Origin: JBCBEX01 sp038528235
GTDB lineage: Bacteria > Bacteroidota > Rhodothermia > Rhodothermales > Rubricoccaceae
Length of the DNA stretch: 64,000 nt
Assembly (NCBI GenBank): GCA_038528235.1
Contig: JBCBEX010000006.1
Location: 1-64,000, forward strand
Direction of reading: 5' to 3'
This document shows positions 8,164 through 17,300 of this stretch, piece after piece. Both the position numbers and the translations under genes were made by a program. The notes beneath the pieces are model-generated. The model did no database searches, was not told where the DNA came from, and was given only the letters and a program-made list of their open reading frames with translations. Numbering within the stretch: position 1 is the stretch's first letter; the number at the start of each line of letters is the position of its first letter.

Positions 8164-9441
8164 CTAGCGGTGTGCTGGGAGCACCGTCCCGCTTGCCTCG
8201 CCGAAGCCGATGCGGAGGCCGTCGCGCTCGGCGGCTCCGCGTAGGATCACGCGGTCGCCGTCGTTGAGGAACGTGCGTGTCTCGCCACTGGACAGCGTTA
8301 ACGGTCGGGTGCCGCGCCAGGTCTTTTCGAGGAGGCAGCCTGTGCGCTCAGGCGTTGCGCCGCTAACGGTGCCGGAGGCGAGGAGGTCGCCGGGACAGAG
8401 GTTACAGCCGCCGACGGTGTGGTGCGCGATGAACTGGGTGGCTGTCCAGTAGAGGCCGCGCGCATTCACCTGCGTGATCGGGTGAGGAATATCCATCGCC
8501 CGGGTCTGAAGCGCGACCTCCAGCGCGAGGTCGAACGCCCACGGTGTCTCCGTCTGGAGGTAGTGAAGCGGAGGGGGGGCTTGCACGGGCGGTGTTACGC
8601 GGAACGGATCGAGTGCGGCGAGCGGGACGATCCACGGCGAGATGGTCGTGGCGAAGTTCTTCCCGAGGAACGGTCCGAGCGGGACGTATTCCCACGCCTG
8701 GATGTCACGCGCGCTCCAGTCGTTGACGAGAACCAGCCCAAATACATGATCCGCGGCGTCCTCGATGGCGATGGGCGTGCCGAGCGCATTGCCGTTCCCG
8801 ATCACGAAGCCGAGTTCGAGCTCGAAGTCGAGTTGCTGGCTGGGGCCGAAGCGGGGCGTGCCGCCCTCCGTCTCCGGGCGTCGCTGGCCGTTCGGTCGCC
8901 GAATATCCGTGCCGCTCACGACGATGGAGCTGGCGCGGCCGTGGTAGCCAACAGGCAGGTGCCGCCAGTTCGGCTGCAGCGCGTTCTCAGGGCCGCGAAA
9001 CATCGAGCCCACGTTCGTGGCGTGCTCGCGGGAGGCGTAGAAGTCGGTGTAGTCGCCGATGTGCATCGGCAGGTGCATGGTCACATCGGCGCGCCGACGA
9101 AAGGCGCGGTCGCGGAGGTCGGCATCGTCGCGAAGCGTGGGCGTCTCAGCTGCGAGAAGGTGCTGCAGGCGAGCGCGCACGGCGTCCCACGAACGGCGGT
9201 CGAGCGCCATGAAGCGGTTCAGCACGGCAGCATCGAACATGGTACCGTTGTCCCCGAGTGGTACGTCCGCGAACAGCCCGGCAGCCTCCAGCACAGCGAG
9301 GTCGACCACGTAGTCGCCCAGCGCCACGCCGGCGCGACGCTCGGCGGTACGCCCCGGCGAGAAAATGCCGTAGGGTAGGTTGTCGAGCGGAAAGTCGGAG
9401 CCGGGGGCGACCTCGACGAACGAGCGGAGTGAGGCAGACAT
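8164..9441 (-). CDS. fahA: Fumarylacetoacetase
   Basis: A 425-residue enzyme that cleaves 4-fumarylacetoacetate to fumarate and acetoacetate, the last step of tyrosine and phenylalanine breakdown. The N-terminal SH3-like domain begins FPLDNLPYGIFS. The catalytic FAH domain shows DFYASREHATNVGSMFRG, LPVGYHGRASSIVVSG (substrate-binding Tyr/Arg), the metal-binding Glu region FELELGFVIG, and NDWSARDIQAWEYVPLGPFL. Length and motifs fit full-length FAH. It ends 7 bases from the convergent acetyltransferase pseudogene. No other tyrosine-degradation gene is adjacent. Confidence 0.95.
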   Translation of the reverse strand: MSASLRSFVEVAPGSDFPLDNLPYGIFSPGRTAERRAGVALGDYVVDLAVLEAAGLFADVPLGDNGTMFDAAVLNRFMALDRRSWDAVRARLQHLLAAETPTLRDDADLRDRAFRRRADVTMHLPMHIGDYTDFYASREHATNVGSMFRGPENALQPNWRHLPVGYHGRASSIVVSGTDIRRPNGQRRPETEGGTPRFGPSQQLDFELELGFVIGNGNALGTPIAIEDAADHVFGLVLVNDWSARDIQAWEYVPLGPFLGKNFATTISPWIVPLAALDPFRVTPPVQAPPPLHYLQTETPWAFDLALEVALQTRAMDIPHPITQVNARGLYWTATQFIAHHTVGGCNLCPGDLLASGTVSGATPERTGCLLEKTWRGTRPLTLSSGETRTFLNDGDRVILRGAAERDGLRIGFGEASGTVLPAHR

Positions 9442-9528
9442 AGGGAAGCAGCGTGGGCGGGGGCCCGCAGTCTACGCAACAGCGAGACCGCTTCGGCGTC
9501 TGTCTACGGTCAGTCCTCGGTCGCGCGG

Positions 9529-10491
9529 TCAGTCCTCGGCCGCGACGTGCTCGGCGCCAGGGGCGAGGCGGCGCGCAAGCCGAAGGGCGCCCTCGACGGG
9601 CTCGGCCTGTGGCCGGGCGATGCGCCAGTGCGGGAGGTGCCGCAAAAGTGCCTCGGCGATGCACTCGCGGTAGTAGCCTGGCGCGCTCATTTCGCCGACA
9701 AACGCGAGTCGCTTCTCAATGCCGTCGCCGGCTCGCGAGGCCAGCCAGCCGATCTGCTTGGCAAGACCGTTGGCCTGCTGCTTGAGGATGCTCGTTGCCA
9801 CCCAGTCCTCCTTCTCGGCAGCCTCCACCACCAGCGGAGCAAGCAGGGAGATAGGCGCCTCGCTGCGGTAGGCGAAGGCGGTCAGGTCGTGCTGGGTGAG
9901 GAGGCCGTAGCGCTCGGCGAGCAGCACCGCGATCAGCGATGGCGGCCCCCCGTCCATTGCAGCGGCCACGCTGCGCAGGGCAGCCAGACCGATGGCGTAG
10001 CCGCCACCCTCGTCGCCGAGAAGCGAGCCCCACCCTCCGACGCGAAGCACGTCACCGTCGATGGTGCGTCCGTAGGCAACGGAGCCCGCCCCCACGGTCA
10101 CGATGGCACCGCTCTCGCCGCCGAACGCCGCTTCGAGCGCAATCGTGGCGGCGTGCTCCACGGCCAGCGGCGCGTCTCGAAGCACACGAATGTCGGACGT
10201 GGAAAACCGTTGGCGCAGGTCGGCGAGGAGAAGTTGCTGATCCTCGAAGCGGCTTGCCCCGGCGACCCCGAGGCAGATGCCGCCGACAGTTGGCGCCGTG
10301 TTGTCAGGGAAGTCGAGGGCGAGCGCGGCGTGTATGTGGTCGGCTACACGATCGGCAGTGCGCGCGGCTCCATCGCGCAGAAGGTGCAGCCCGGCGCCGA
10401 GGTGTTGGGTGCACAGCGCCCCATCGTCCACGAGCACATGCGTGTGTGTGTCGCCGACATCAAGGCCGAGAAAGAGGCGAGGGGAGGGCAT
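9529..10491 (-). CDS. BadF/BadG/BcrA/BcrD ATPase family protein, N-acetylglucosamine-kinase-like
   Basis: A 320-residue actin-fold sugar kinase relative. I start at ATG 10491 (MPSPRLFLGLDVGDTHTHVL), one base after the stop of the upstream gene. PHOSPHATE-1 is LGLDVGDTHTHVL; later come GAIVTVGAGSVAYGR and the diagnostic GGWGSLLGDEGGGYAIG of GlcNAc-kinase relatives. It probably phosphorylates an amino sugar, for example from peptidoglycan recycling. The one-base junction means it is co-transcribed with the penicillin-acylase-like gene. The substrate is not certain from sequence. Confidence 0.8.
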   Translation of the reverse strand: MPSPRLFLGLDVGDTHTHVLVDDGALCTQHLGAGLHLLRDGAARTADRVADHIHAALALDFPDNTAPTVGGICLGVAGASRFEDQQLLLADLRQRFSTSDIRVLRDAPLAVEHAATIALEAAFGGESGAIVTVGAGSVAYGRTIDGDVLRVGGWGSLLGDEGGGYAIGLAALRSVAAAMDGGPPSLIAVLLAERYGLLTQHDLTAFAYRSEAPISLLAPLVVEAAEKEDWVATSILKQQANGLAKQIGWLASRAGDGIEKRLAFVGEMSAPGYYRECIAEALLRHLPHWRIARPQAEPVEGALRLARRLAPGAEHVAAED

Positions 10492-10492
10492 G

Positions 10493-12649
10493 CTAGCGGG
10501 GTGGAGTAAGACGAAGGGTCGGCGCACTCGGCGAGGGCAGCGTGTAGGTCATCGGCCGTTCCCGGTTGACCGTGTCGAGGGCGCGAGCAAGCGGCCCATG
10601 CGTAGTGACCGACGCGTGGAGGGTAGCTGTGGTGCGAGGGCGGTCGGAGCGGGACCAAGCGGTCCATTGCGCTGCGCTGCCCTGCCCGGGAAACGCGGGC
10701 GAGGTGCCCCCGCGCAGAGCCGTCGGATGCCCCCCGAGCCCAAGGCGCGCTGGAGCGTAGCGGCGCTGGGCGGGACCGTGGATCAGGGTGTCGGAGGGTG
10801 AGCTCCAGATGGGAAACTGGAGCGCCTGCGGCTGGGTGTTCTCCCAGCGCCACGCGGCCGGGTCCGAGCCGTAGGCAGCCCGCAGCGAGTCTGTCGTGCG
10901 GATGAGGCTCAGACGAGCATAGACGACCGCCGCTGAGTCGGGGCGCACAGGAGCGGGGGCGCCGGTGAGGGTCTCGTAGCGCCGGAGCCACCCGTCCAGC
11001 AACGAAGGAGCGATGGCGCGCGGGGCATACTGGTAGGACCAGCCCCGTAGGTATGACACGGCGTCCTCGAACGTGGGCGGCAGGTCGGAGCCAATCACCC
11101 CGAGCCAGGCTGGGACGGCCGCAGCTGCCCACGCGCTGTAGCGGCTCGTGGCAAGCGTCGCCGGATCGAGGGTGGGCGCGGTCGCGAGGAGGTCGGCCAG
11201 GTGAGCGGCCGCAAACGACTGCGGAGGCTCGCCTCCGACGAAAAGACCCCCGGGGAGGGCGCGTCGCACGGCTGGCGCGCCGAGCACTGTCCACGAGGCA
11301 CCCTCAGGCGTAGCGTCAAGGCGTAGGCCGTTGCCTTCAACCAGCGTGAAGGCGGGAAGCTCGTCGGGCACGGGGTAGCCGAGCGCCTCAGCCAGCCGCG
11401 CCGTCCAGGCTGGCGTGTCGGTGCTGTAGCCAAAGCCACCCCACTCCAGCGCGAGCACGGGAGGGAGCGTCGCTTGGGACGCCGCTGAGGCCAGCGAGTC
11501 CGGCGTGGAGTCTGGTCCGTCCGCCAGGGCGAGGCTGTCGGGCTGCCCAAGCGAAGTTGCAGGGGGCGCAGAGCGGGTCGTGAGCGCGAGTTGGGTCGGG
11601 CTGCGGCGTACGGAGACGAGTTCCTCGCGGCCTTGGCGGTCCACGAGGCGGGCGTACTGCGCGGGTGGGTCCGTCTGGCTGGTGCCGAGGGTGAGAACGC
11701 TGCTCAGCAGCACCATCCAGCCGCCCTGGCCATCCGGGCCGGACGTGAGCGCGCTCGGAGTGAGGAGTGTGCCTGGGATCGTGGCCAGCACGGCGTGCCG
11801 GGCGCCCCGCTCCATCGCTACCTCCAGCACCAGCGGCAGCGCTGAAGAGCCATAGCCCTGCTGCACCATCCACGTGCGGGGCGGTGGCGCATCGGTGTCC
11901 GCTTCGGCCGCCGTCCCAACGTGCGAGGCCGTCCACGCGTAGCTCGCGCTGAAGTCGCCGAGGAACAGCGCGGCGCGAAACAGGCGATCGCGCTCGGCGA
12001 ACGCGCGGGCCTCGGCGGAGGCAGCAAGCCGACGCAGCGTGGCGTCGGCGCTCTGCACGGTGTCGGCAGGCGCCGAGGGGGGCGTCGTGAGCAGTTCCGG
12101 CGGGTCCGTGGCCAGGTAGGCGAGCAGCCGCTCGACGGCCAGTGCATGCCATGGGGCCCAGGGTTCGGGGACGACATCGCGCAGGACGAACTCATCGGTC
12201 TGGGCAATGGCAGGCTGCCGTAGCGCACGGTTGACGCCTGCTGCGTAGGCATCGAGGAGGTTCTGCTGGTCAAGCGAAAGTGCTGCGTAGGTAGCACGGG
12301 CTTGCGTGGGCAGTCCCAGCGTGTGGGCGTGGCGGTCGTAGGCACGGCCGCCCTCGCCAAACCAGGTCGCCAGTTGCCCGGTCGCAGCTTGTCGCCAGAG
12401 CATCATGGCCCAGGTCGATTCCAGCGCGTGCACGTAGCCCAGGGCTGCATACGTGTCGGCTAGAGATTGCGCCGAAATGGTTGGCTGATCGTCCTGCCAG
12501 CGCACAGTGACCTCCGCTCGCAGTGCCTCGACCGCCACGCGTCCCGTTCGCGACGGCGTGGTGCCATAGGCTAGCAGGCCCACAACGACCAAAGTGGTCA
12601 CGGAGAACAGTACGAGCACGAGGACGGTGGCGAGGAGACGAGCGACCAT
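10493..12649 (-). CDS. Divergent penicillin acylase (S45, Ntn-hydrolase) family protein
   Basis: A 718-residue protein with an N-terminal membrane anchor or signal (residues 5-29). The alpha-chain region is family-like: YAALGYVHALESTWAMMLWR and GQLATWFGEGGRAYDRHAHT. The expected nucleophile position is FSASYAW (Ser236), where the family has a G-S-N-x-W pattern; Asn is replaced by Tyr and the usual downstream NDPH motif is not recognisable. S45 enzymes self-cleave before the Ser and hydrolyse amides such as acyl-homoserine lactones. Given the altered motif, activity is uncertain. It is co-transcribed with the kinase gene downstream. Confidence 0.65.
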   Translation of the reverse strand: MVARLLATVLVLVLFSVTTLVVVGLLAYGTTPSRTGRVAVEALRAEVTVRWQDDQPTISAQSLADTYAALGYVHALESTWAMMLWRQAATGQLATWFGEGGRAYDRHAHTLGLPTQARATYAALSLDQQNLLDAYAAGVNRALRQPAIAQTDEFVLRDVVPEPWAPWHALAVERLLAYLATDPPELLTTPPSAPADTVQSADATLRRLAASAEARAFAERDRLFRAALFLGDFSASYAWTASHVGTAAEADTDAPPPRTWMVQQGYGSSALPLVLEVAMERGARHAVLATIPGTLLTPSALTSGPDGQGGWMVLLSSVLTLGTSQTDPPAQYARLVDRQGREELVSVRRSPTQLALTTRSAPPATSLGQPDSLALADGPDSTPDSLASAASQATLPPVLALEWGGFGYSTDTPAWTARLAEALGYPVPDELPAFTLVEGNGLRLDATPEGASWTVLGAPAVRRALPGGLFVGGEPPQSFAAAHLADLLATAPTLDPATLATSRYSAWAAAAVPAWLGVIGSDLPPTFEDAVSYLRGWSYQYAPRAIAPSLLDGWLRRYETLTGAPAPVRPDSAAVVYARLSLIRTTDSLRAAYGSDPAAWRWENTQPQALQFPIWSSPSDTLIHGPAQRRYAPARLGLGGHPTALRGGTSPAFPGQGSAAQWTAWSRSDRPRTTATLHASVTTHGPLARALDTVNRERPMTYTLPSPSAPTLRLTPPR

Positions 12650-12814
12650 GGAAACCGAAACGAGCGGTCAAAAACCCATCGAACTATAGTGACGGGGCAA
12701 TCGGCGACGTTTATGTAACGAAACGACGACGCCCTCCCCGAAAGATCGCGCGCCTCGCGTACACGGCGCTTAGCACCACGCGCACTACGCTGCTGCAGCC
12801 CGTCGCGCGCCTCC

Positions 12815-12868
12815 GTTTGCGAACACGCCTCTGTTTGCGAACACGCCTCTGCTCGTGAACATCCCTCT
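12815..12868. repeat. Three tandem 18-base repeats
   Basis: Two identical units GTTTGCGAACACGCCTCT (12815-12832 and 12833-12850) are followed by a third that differs at six positions (12851-12868). They lie in the 248-base space between the penicillin-acylase-like gene and the esterase gene, both on the minus strand, upstream of the former. Nothing else is recognisable in this gap. Confidence 0.8.
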
Positions 12869-12897
12869 GTGCGCGGGCACCGCCGTGCGGCCCTGTG

Positions 12898-13548
12898 TCA
12901 GAGTGCCTCTAGCATTTGCCGCAGGATACCCACCTCCTCGGCATTGACCGTGTGACCCATGCCAGCGTAGATGCGCTGATCGACGCTAGCGCCGAGGCGC
13001 CGCATCACTTCGCCTGTTTCCTCGACGCGGGTGAGCGGGATGTGCGGGTCTATGTCACTGCAGCCAAGGAAGACAGGCGTGCCGTGAAGCGCTCCGGAAT
13101 AGTCTCGGGGCGTTCCAGGTGGGCCGATCAGACCGCCTGAGAGCGCGCATAGGCCCCCGTAGCGCTGAGCGTTCTGGGCCACGTATTCGGACGCGAGGCA
13201 GGCGCCCTGCGAGAAGCCTACGAGCGCCACCTTCTCGCGGGAGACACCCGCCTCGGTGATCTCGTGGACGAGGGCGTCCAAACGGTTGAGCGCCGAGGCG
13301 AGGTACGGCTCGTTTTGCTCGAACGGAGCGAGGAAGCTGTACGGATACCACGAGGGGCCGTAGCCTACGACGGAAGCTTGAGGCGCGAGGTAGGCGAGGT
13401 CCTCGCGGTCTGGATCGGCCTCCTCGGCCAGGGTCAAGATGGAGCGAGCCGAAGCCCCACGACCGTGGATGAAGACGACCACGCCGTCGGCGTCGGAGAG
13501 CGGTGGGCCAGCAGCAAGGACAGGCGAGCCAGCGTGCGGATCGGACAT
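12898..13548 (-). CDS. Phospholipase/carboxylesterase family alpha/beta hydrolase
   Basis: A 216-residue single-domain hydrolase. It shows the oxyanion segment VVVFIHGRGASA, the nucleophile elbow GFSQGACLA (Ser), the Asp region CSDIDPHIPL and the final His in GMGHTV, a complete Ser-Asp-His triad. There is no signal peptide, so it acts in the cytoplasm on short esters or thioesters. The family includes carboxylesterase 2 and acyl-protein-thioesterase-like enzymes. The true substrate is unknown. Confidence 0.88.
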   Translation of the reverse strand: MSDPHAGSPVLAAGPPLSDADGVVVFIHGRGASARSILTLAEEADPDREDLAYLAPQASVVGYGPSWYPYSFLAPFEQNEPYLASALNRLDALVHEITEAGVSREKVALVGFSQGACLASEYVAQNAQRYGGLCALSGGLIGPPGTPRDYSGALHGTPVFLGCSDIDPHIPLTRVEETGEVMRRLGASVDQRIYAGMGHTVNAEEVGILRQMLEAL

Positions 13549-13675
13549 ACGAGAGGAGACGTCGCGCGGGGAAGGTACCCCCTGAGATGCCGCACTACTG
13601 TCCGATGTTGCAGGCTCAGACTACTGTTGCTGACTCGACAGCGCATCCAACGAGCACCAGCCGTGGATTGTGTGA

Positions 13676-14056
13676 TTAGTCCACCCGTTGATGCTGCTGG
13701 TCAAGTTGTTGGCGCGTGAGAAACACACCGCCGAAGCCTAACACGCAGGCGACACACAGTCCCCCGATCAGAGCGAAGTCATACAAGGAGGTGCCCCAGG
13801 CAAAGCCGCGTGCAAACACGATCACGCCCGGCATCACGCCCATCACCAACCCTGCGGTTGCCACGACGGTGCGGATGTAGCGCTTCGGAATGACGCCTTG
13901 GCCGCCCGCTAGCGCTACCATCACGCCAAGGCCACCCGCAACCGTCAGGGAGAAGGCATCGAAGCCCGAAACCAGATAGAGCAGATAGTCCAGGATCACG
14001 AAGGCCGTGAGCAGCCCGATGACAGGAGTCATGGCCGCGTCGCGTATCGCTCGCAT
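13676..14056 (-). CDS. Small membrane protein of unknown function
   Basis: The frame is open from 14269, but hydrophobic protein-like sequence begins only at ATG 14056 (MRAIRDAAMTPVIGLL), giving 126 residues with four predicted membrane segments. These lie roughly at residues 8-30, 34-50, 62-84 and 95-115, and the tail is polar and glutamine-rich (TRQQLDQQHQRVD). A start at 14032 is also possible. I recognise no family. It stands alone, on the same strand as the esterase gene downstream. Confidence 0.5.
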   Translation of the reverse strand: MRAIRDAAMTPVIGLLTAFVILDYLLYLVSGFDAFSLTVAGGLGVMVALAGGQGVIPKRYIRTVVATAGLVMGVMPGVIVFARGFAWGTSLYDFALIGGLCVACVLGFGGVFLTRQQLDQQHQRVD

Positions 14057-14362
14057 AGCAGGAGGGTCCAGGCCACCCAGGCGGCTCCACAAAGATGGAG
14101 CACCACTTAGGTAGCACGGCGAAAAAGAAGCTCGTCGGTCTGAGAATTCCTCCGTGCGCGCGCCGAGGGGAAGCGTCGGCGTAGGCATAGAGGCCCGCAA
14201 CTCAGAACCAATCAAGCTGTGTACCAACCCGTTGTCGGCCAGGCGCCTACGAGAAAACGAAGGGTACAAGCCTATTGACAGAGGATGTGGGCAACTCTAG
14301 GGGATTTCCCCGTGGCCAGGCAAGGGGGAAAACTACCTTCACGCAAACTAAATAGTAAGGGG
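14057..14362. other. Non-coding gap between the membrane-protein gene and the TPR-CHAT gene
   Basis: About 306 bases with no gene I can support. The left part (14057-14269) is open on the minus strand but gives low-complexity Arg/Ser/Pro-rich sequence typical of a high-GC shadow. The part near 14335-14360 is locally AT-rich. No hairpin followed by T residues was seen after the CHAT gene stop at 14363. Confidence 0.4.
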
Positions 14363-17300
14363 CTACTGGTCGTCGCCCAGCAGCACGAAGGGTGCCCAGT
14401 AGTAGGGGTGCCGCGTCGCGGGGTCGGCGAGGAGCGTGGTCTGGGCGTGCTGCAGCGCCGCCGCCGCATCACCCTCGGCGAGCGTGGTGTAGAACGCCTC
14501 CATGAGCGCCCCCGTGGCGGCGTCGTCGACTTTCCACAGCGAGGCCACGACCGTCCGCGCACCGTTCTCCAGGAAGGCGAGCGCTGGGTTGATGGGCCAC
14601 GCGGCTTCGTCCGTGTTGCCCAGCGCGGATTCGCACGCGGAGAGCGTCACCAGGCGATAGTCGCCGAGCGCGTCGAGGCGGCGGACCTCGTCGAGGGTGA
14701 GGCGGCCGTCTTCGTCGCCGTCGGGAGCGAGCGCGAGATAGGAGCGCTCCACCTTGGGGTCGAGCACGCCGTGCGTGGCGAGGTGGAGCACGGTGTAGTC
14801 GCTCGGCGCGGCCTTGACCTGCCGCTCCGTGGCGGCCTCGCGGACGAAGAGCTCGGAGCCCGGATAGAGCTGCGCGAGCGCCTCGACTTCCCGCTCGGCG
14901 AAGGGGAGTGCTTCGAGCGAGTCGGTGGTGGCGTTGCCGAAGGCGCGGATGCGGATGTCTGAGCCGCGCATGCCCCGCCGGTAGAGCACGGAGAGGTCGG
15001 AGACGTAGAACAGCGTCCGGTCTTCGATGAGGAACTGCTCGAGGTCGGCCCGCCCAGTGTCGTCGGGGGCGGGCAGGACGGCGAACGGGAGGTCGTAGAG
15101 TGGGCCGTTGGGGATGATGGCGAGGCGTGTGCGCTTGCCGATACGGGGGACAGCCGGCGCGATGAGTAGGTCGTAGAGCCGCTGCCGGACGGAGTCGTAG
15201 CGTTCGACGTCGGTGCTGCCCGAGCGGTCGTCGCCGCCGAGGCTTCCGCTGCGCACGGCGGCGGCAGCCGTGGGCGTGGCGATGAAGCGGCGGAGGTCCT
15301 GCACGAGCCCTTGTACCTCGTCCACGCTGGCGTTCAGCACCTCAGCGCCGACGGAGTCCTGCGTGGCGACGAAGAGAAACAGCCGCGATTCGCCGACGAG
15401 GTAGGTCACCACGGCAAGGTCGTCCGGGAAGTCGCGCCGCTCCTGCTGGAGGGTGCGTGCGGCATCGGGCAAACGGCGGGCGAGCGCGGGGTCGTTGCGG
15501 ATCTCGTCGTCGAGGAGGGCGCGGTACTCGCTCTGCGACACCGAGAGCCGCGCGGCGAGCGCTTCGGCGCGGGCGGTCTGGCCAGCAGCGAGTGCCTGGG
15601 CGCGCTCAGTCTCCAACTGGTCCACGGTGGCCTGGAGAGCGCGGAGGCGATCAGCCTCCGTGACGGTGCCGTCCGCGCTGGCCCCGTCCGCAGTGGCAAA
15701 GCTGGCCCCGTCCGCAGTGGCAAAAAGGAGCGGGTCGCCAAACTGTGCGCGGAGGTCGTCGGAGTAGCTGCGGTCGAGGTAGGCGAGGGCCTCCTCGGTC
15801 TGGCCCTGCTGGATAAGGGCGGCCACCAGCGCTTCGTAGACACGGACCTTGGGGCCACCCTCGGCGAAGCGCCGCTGCGCCTCCTGGCCACCCACGACGC
15901 GGGCGCGCACCGTCTCCATTGCCTCGACGGACTGGCGGAGGAGTGCTACGGCCTCAGCATCGCGACCCTGCTGCTCGCGGATCAAGGCGAGCGTGTAGGT
16001 CGGTTCCCAGACATGCTGCGGCATGCCGAGATCGCTGGCCAGCGTGGCAGCCCGTTCCAGCATCGTCTCTGCGGCGCCGGCCTCCCTGTTGGCGAGGAGC
16101 GCGCGGCCGAAGACGCCAAGGGCTTCGGTGAGACGGGTCTGCTCGTCGGTCGTCTCCAGGATCACGACAGCGCGGCGCATCGAAGTGGCAGCGGCGGCAG
16201 GGTCCGGCTCGGGGCGTTCGAGAGCGATGCGGCCGTCGTTGTAGAGCACGGCGGCGGTGATGCGGTCGAGGCCGAAGCGCTCGGCCAGCGCGAAGGCGCG
16301 GGCGTTGGCAGCCGTCGCCTCGTCCCATCGCTGTTGTTCGAGGAGCGCGCGGGCTACGTTCAGTTCGGCAACGAGGAGCCCGGCGTCCTCCTGGCCCGCC
16401 GCCTCGTAGATGGCGCGTGTCCGCTCGAAAGCGCCGAGGGCCGCAGCGTAGTCACCCTGAAAGAGGTGCACGACGCCTGCGTTGTTAATGGGACCGGCAC
16501 GGGCGATGTCACTCCCGAGAGCATCGTAGAGGCTGTCGGCGCGCGCGTAGGCGTCGAGGGCCGCGGCGTAGTCGGCGCGGTCCTCGGCAAGGTTGCCGAG
16601 GCCATTGAGCGCCCCTGCCTGGCCCCACAGGTTCGCCGACTCCTCGCTCACGGCGAGGGCCTGGCGGTGGAACGCCTCCGCCTCGTCGAATTGGGCCAGG
16701 ACCCCGGCGAGGTCTCCCAGGTAGGCGAGCGCCGTCCCGACGCGCCCGAGGTCGTTGATGGCTTCGCCGATGGCCAGCGACGCCTCATACTGCTCGCGTG
16801 CGCGCTCGAAATCGCCGCGCAGTTCATTGAGGTGGCCAAGGTCGATGAGCGTCCAGGCCTCCCCGACGCGGTTGCCGGCGGCCACCCAGCGGTCGTAGGC
16901 CTCCGTGAGGCGCGCTTCGGCCTCGTCGAAGCGGCCGGCTTGGCTCAGGAAGCGGCCGTAGGCGGCCATGGCGAGGGCAGCCTCGGTCGTGGCACCCACG
17001 CTCTCGGCGAGTTGCAGGGCCTCGCGGTAGTAGGCGTCGGCAGCATCGCGGTCGTATTGCCCTTCTGCAGCAAGGTTGCCCAGGGCTACGAGGTCGTTGA
17101 CCTGCCAGGTCCGTTTGCCAAGGGCACGGCTGACCTCCAGCGCTCGCGAGTAGCGCTCCTCGGCTTCGCGATAGCGTCGCAGCCGGACGAGGGCGTTGCC
17201 GATGACGCTCAGCGTGCCGCCTACCTCTTCACGGTCGTCGGCTTCCTCGAAGAGCGCCAGCGCCTCCTCGTAGAGCGGCAAGGCGCGGGCGTGGTCGTTT

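Noticed and set aside
12815..12868. Tandem repeats considered as a small CRISPR array
   Set aside because: The units are directly adjacent with no spacers, and no cas gene is present.
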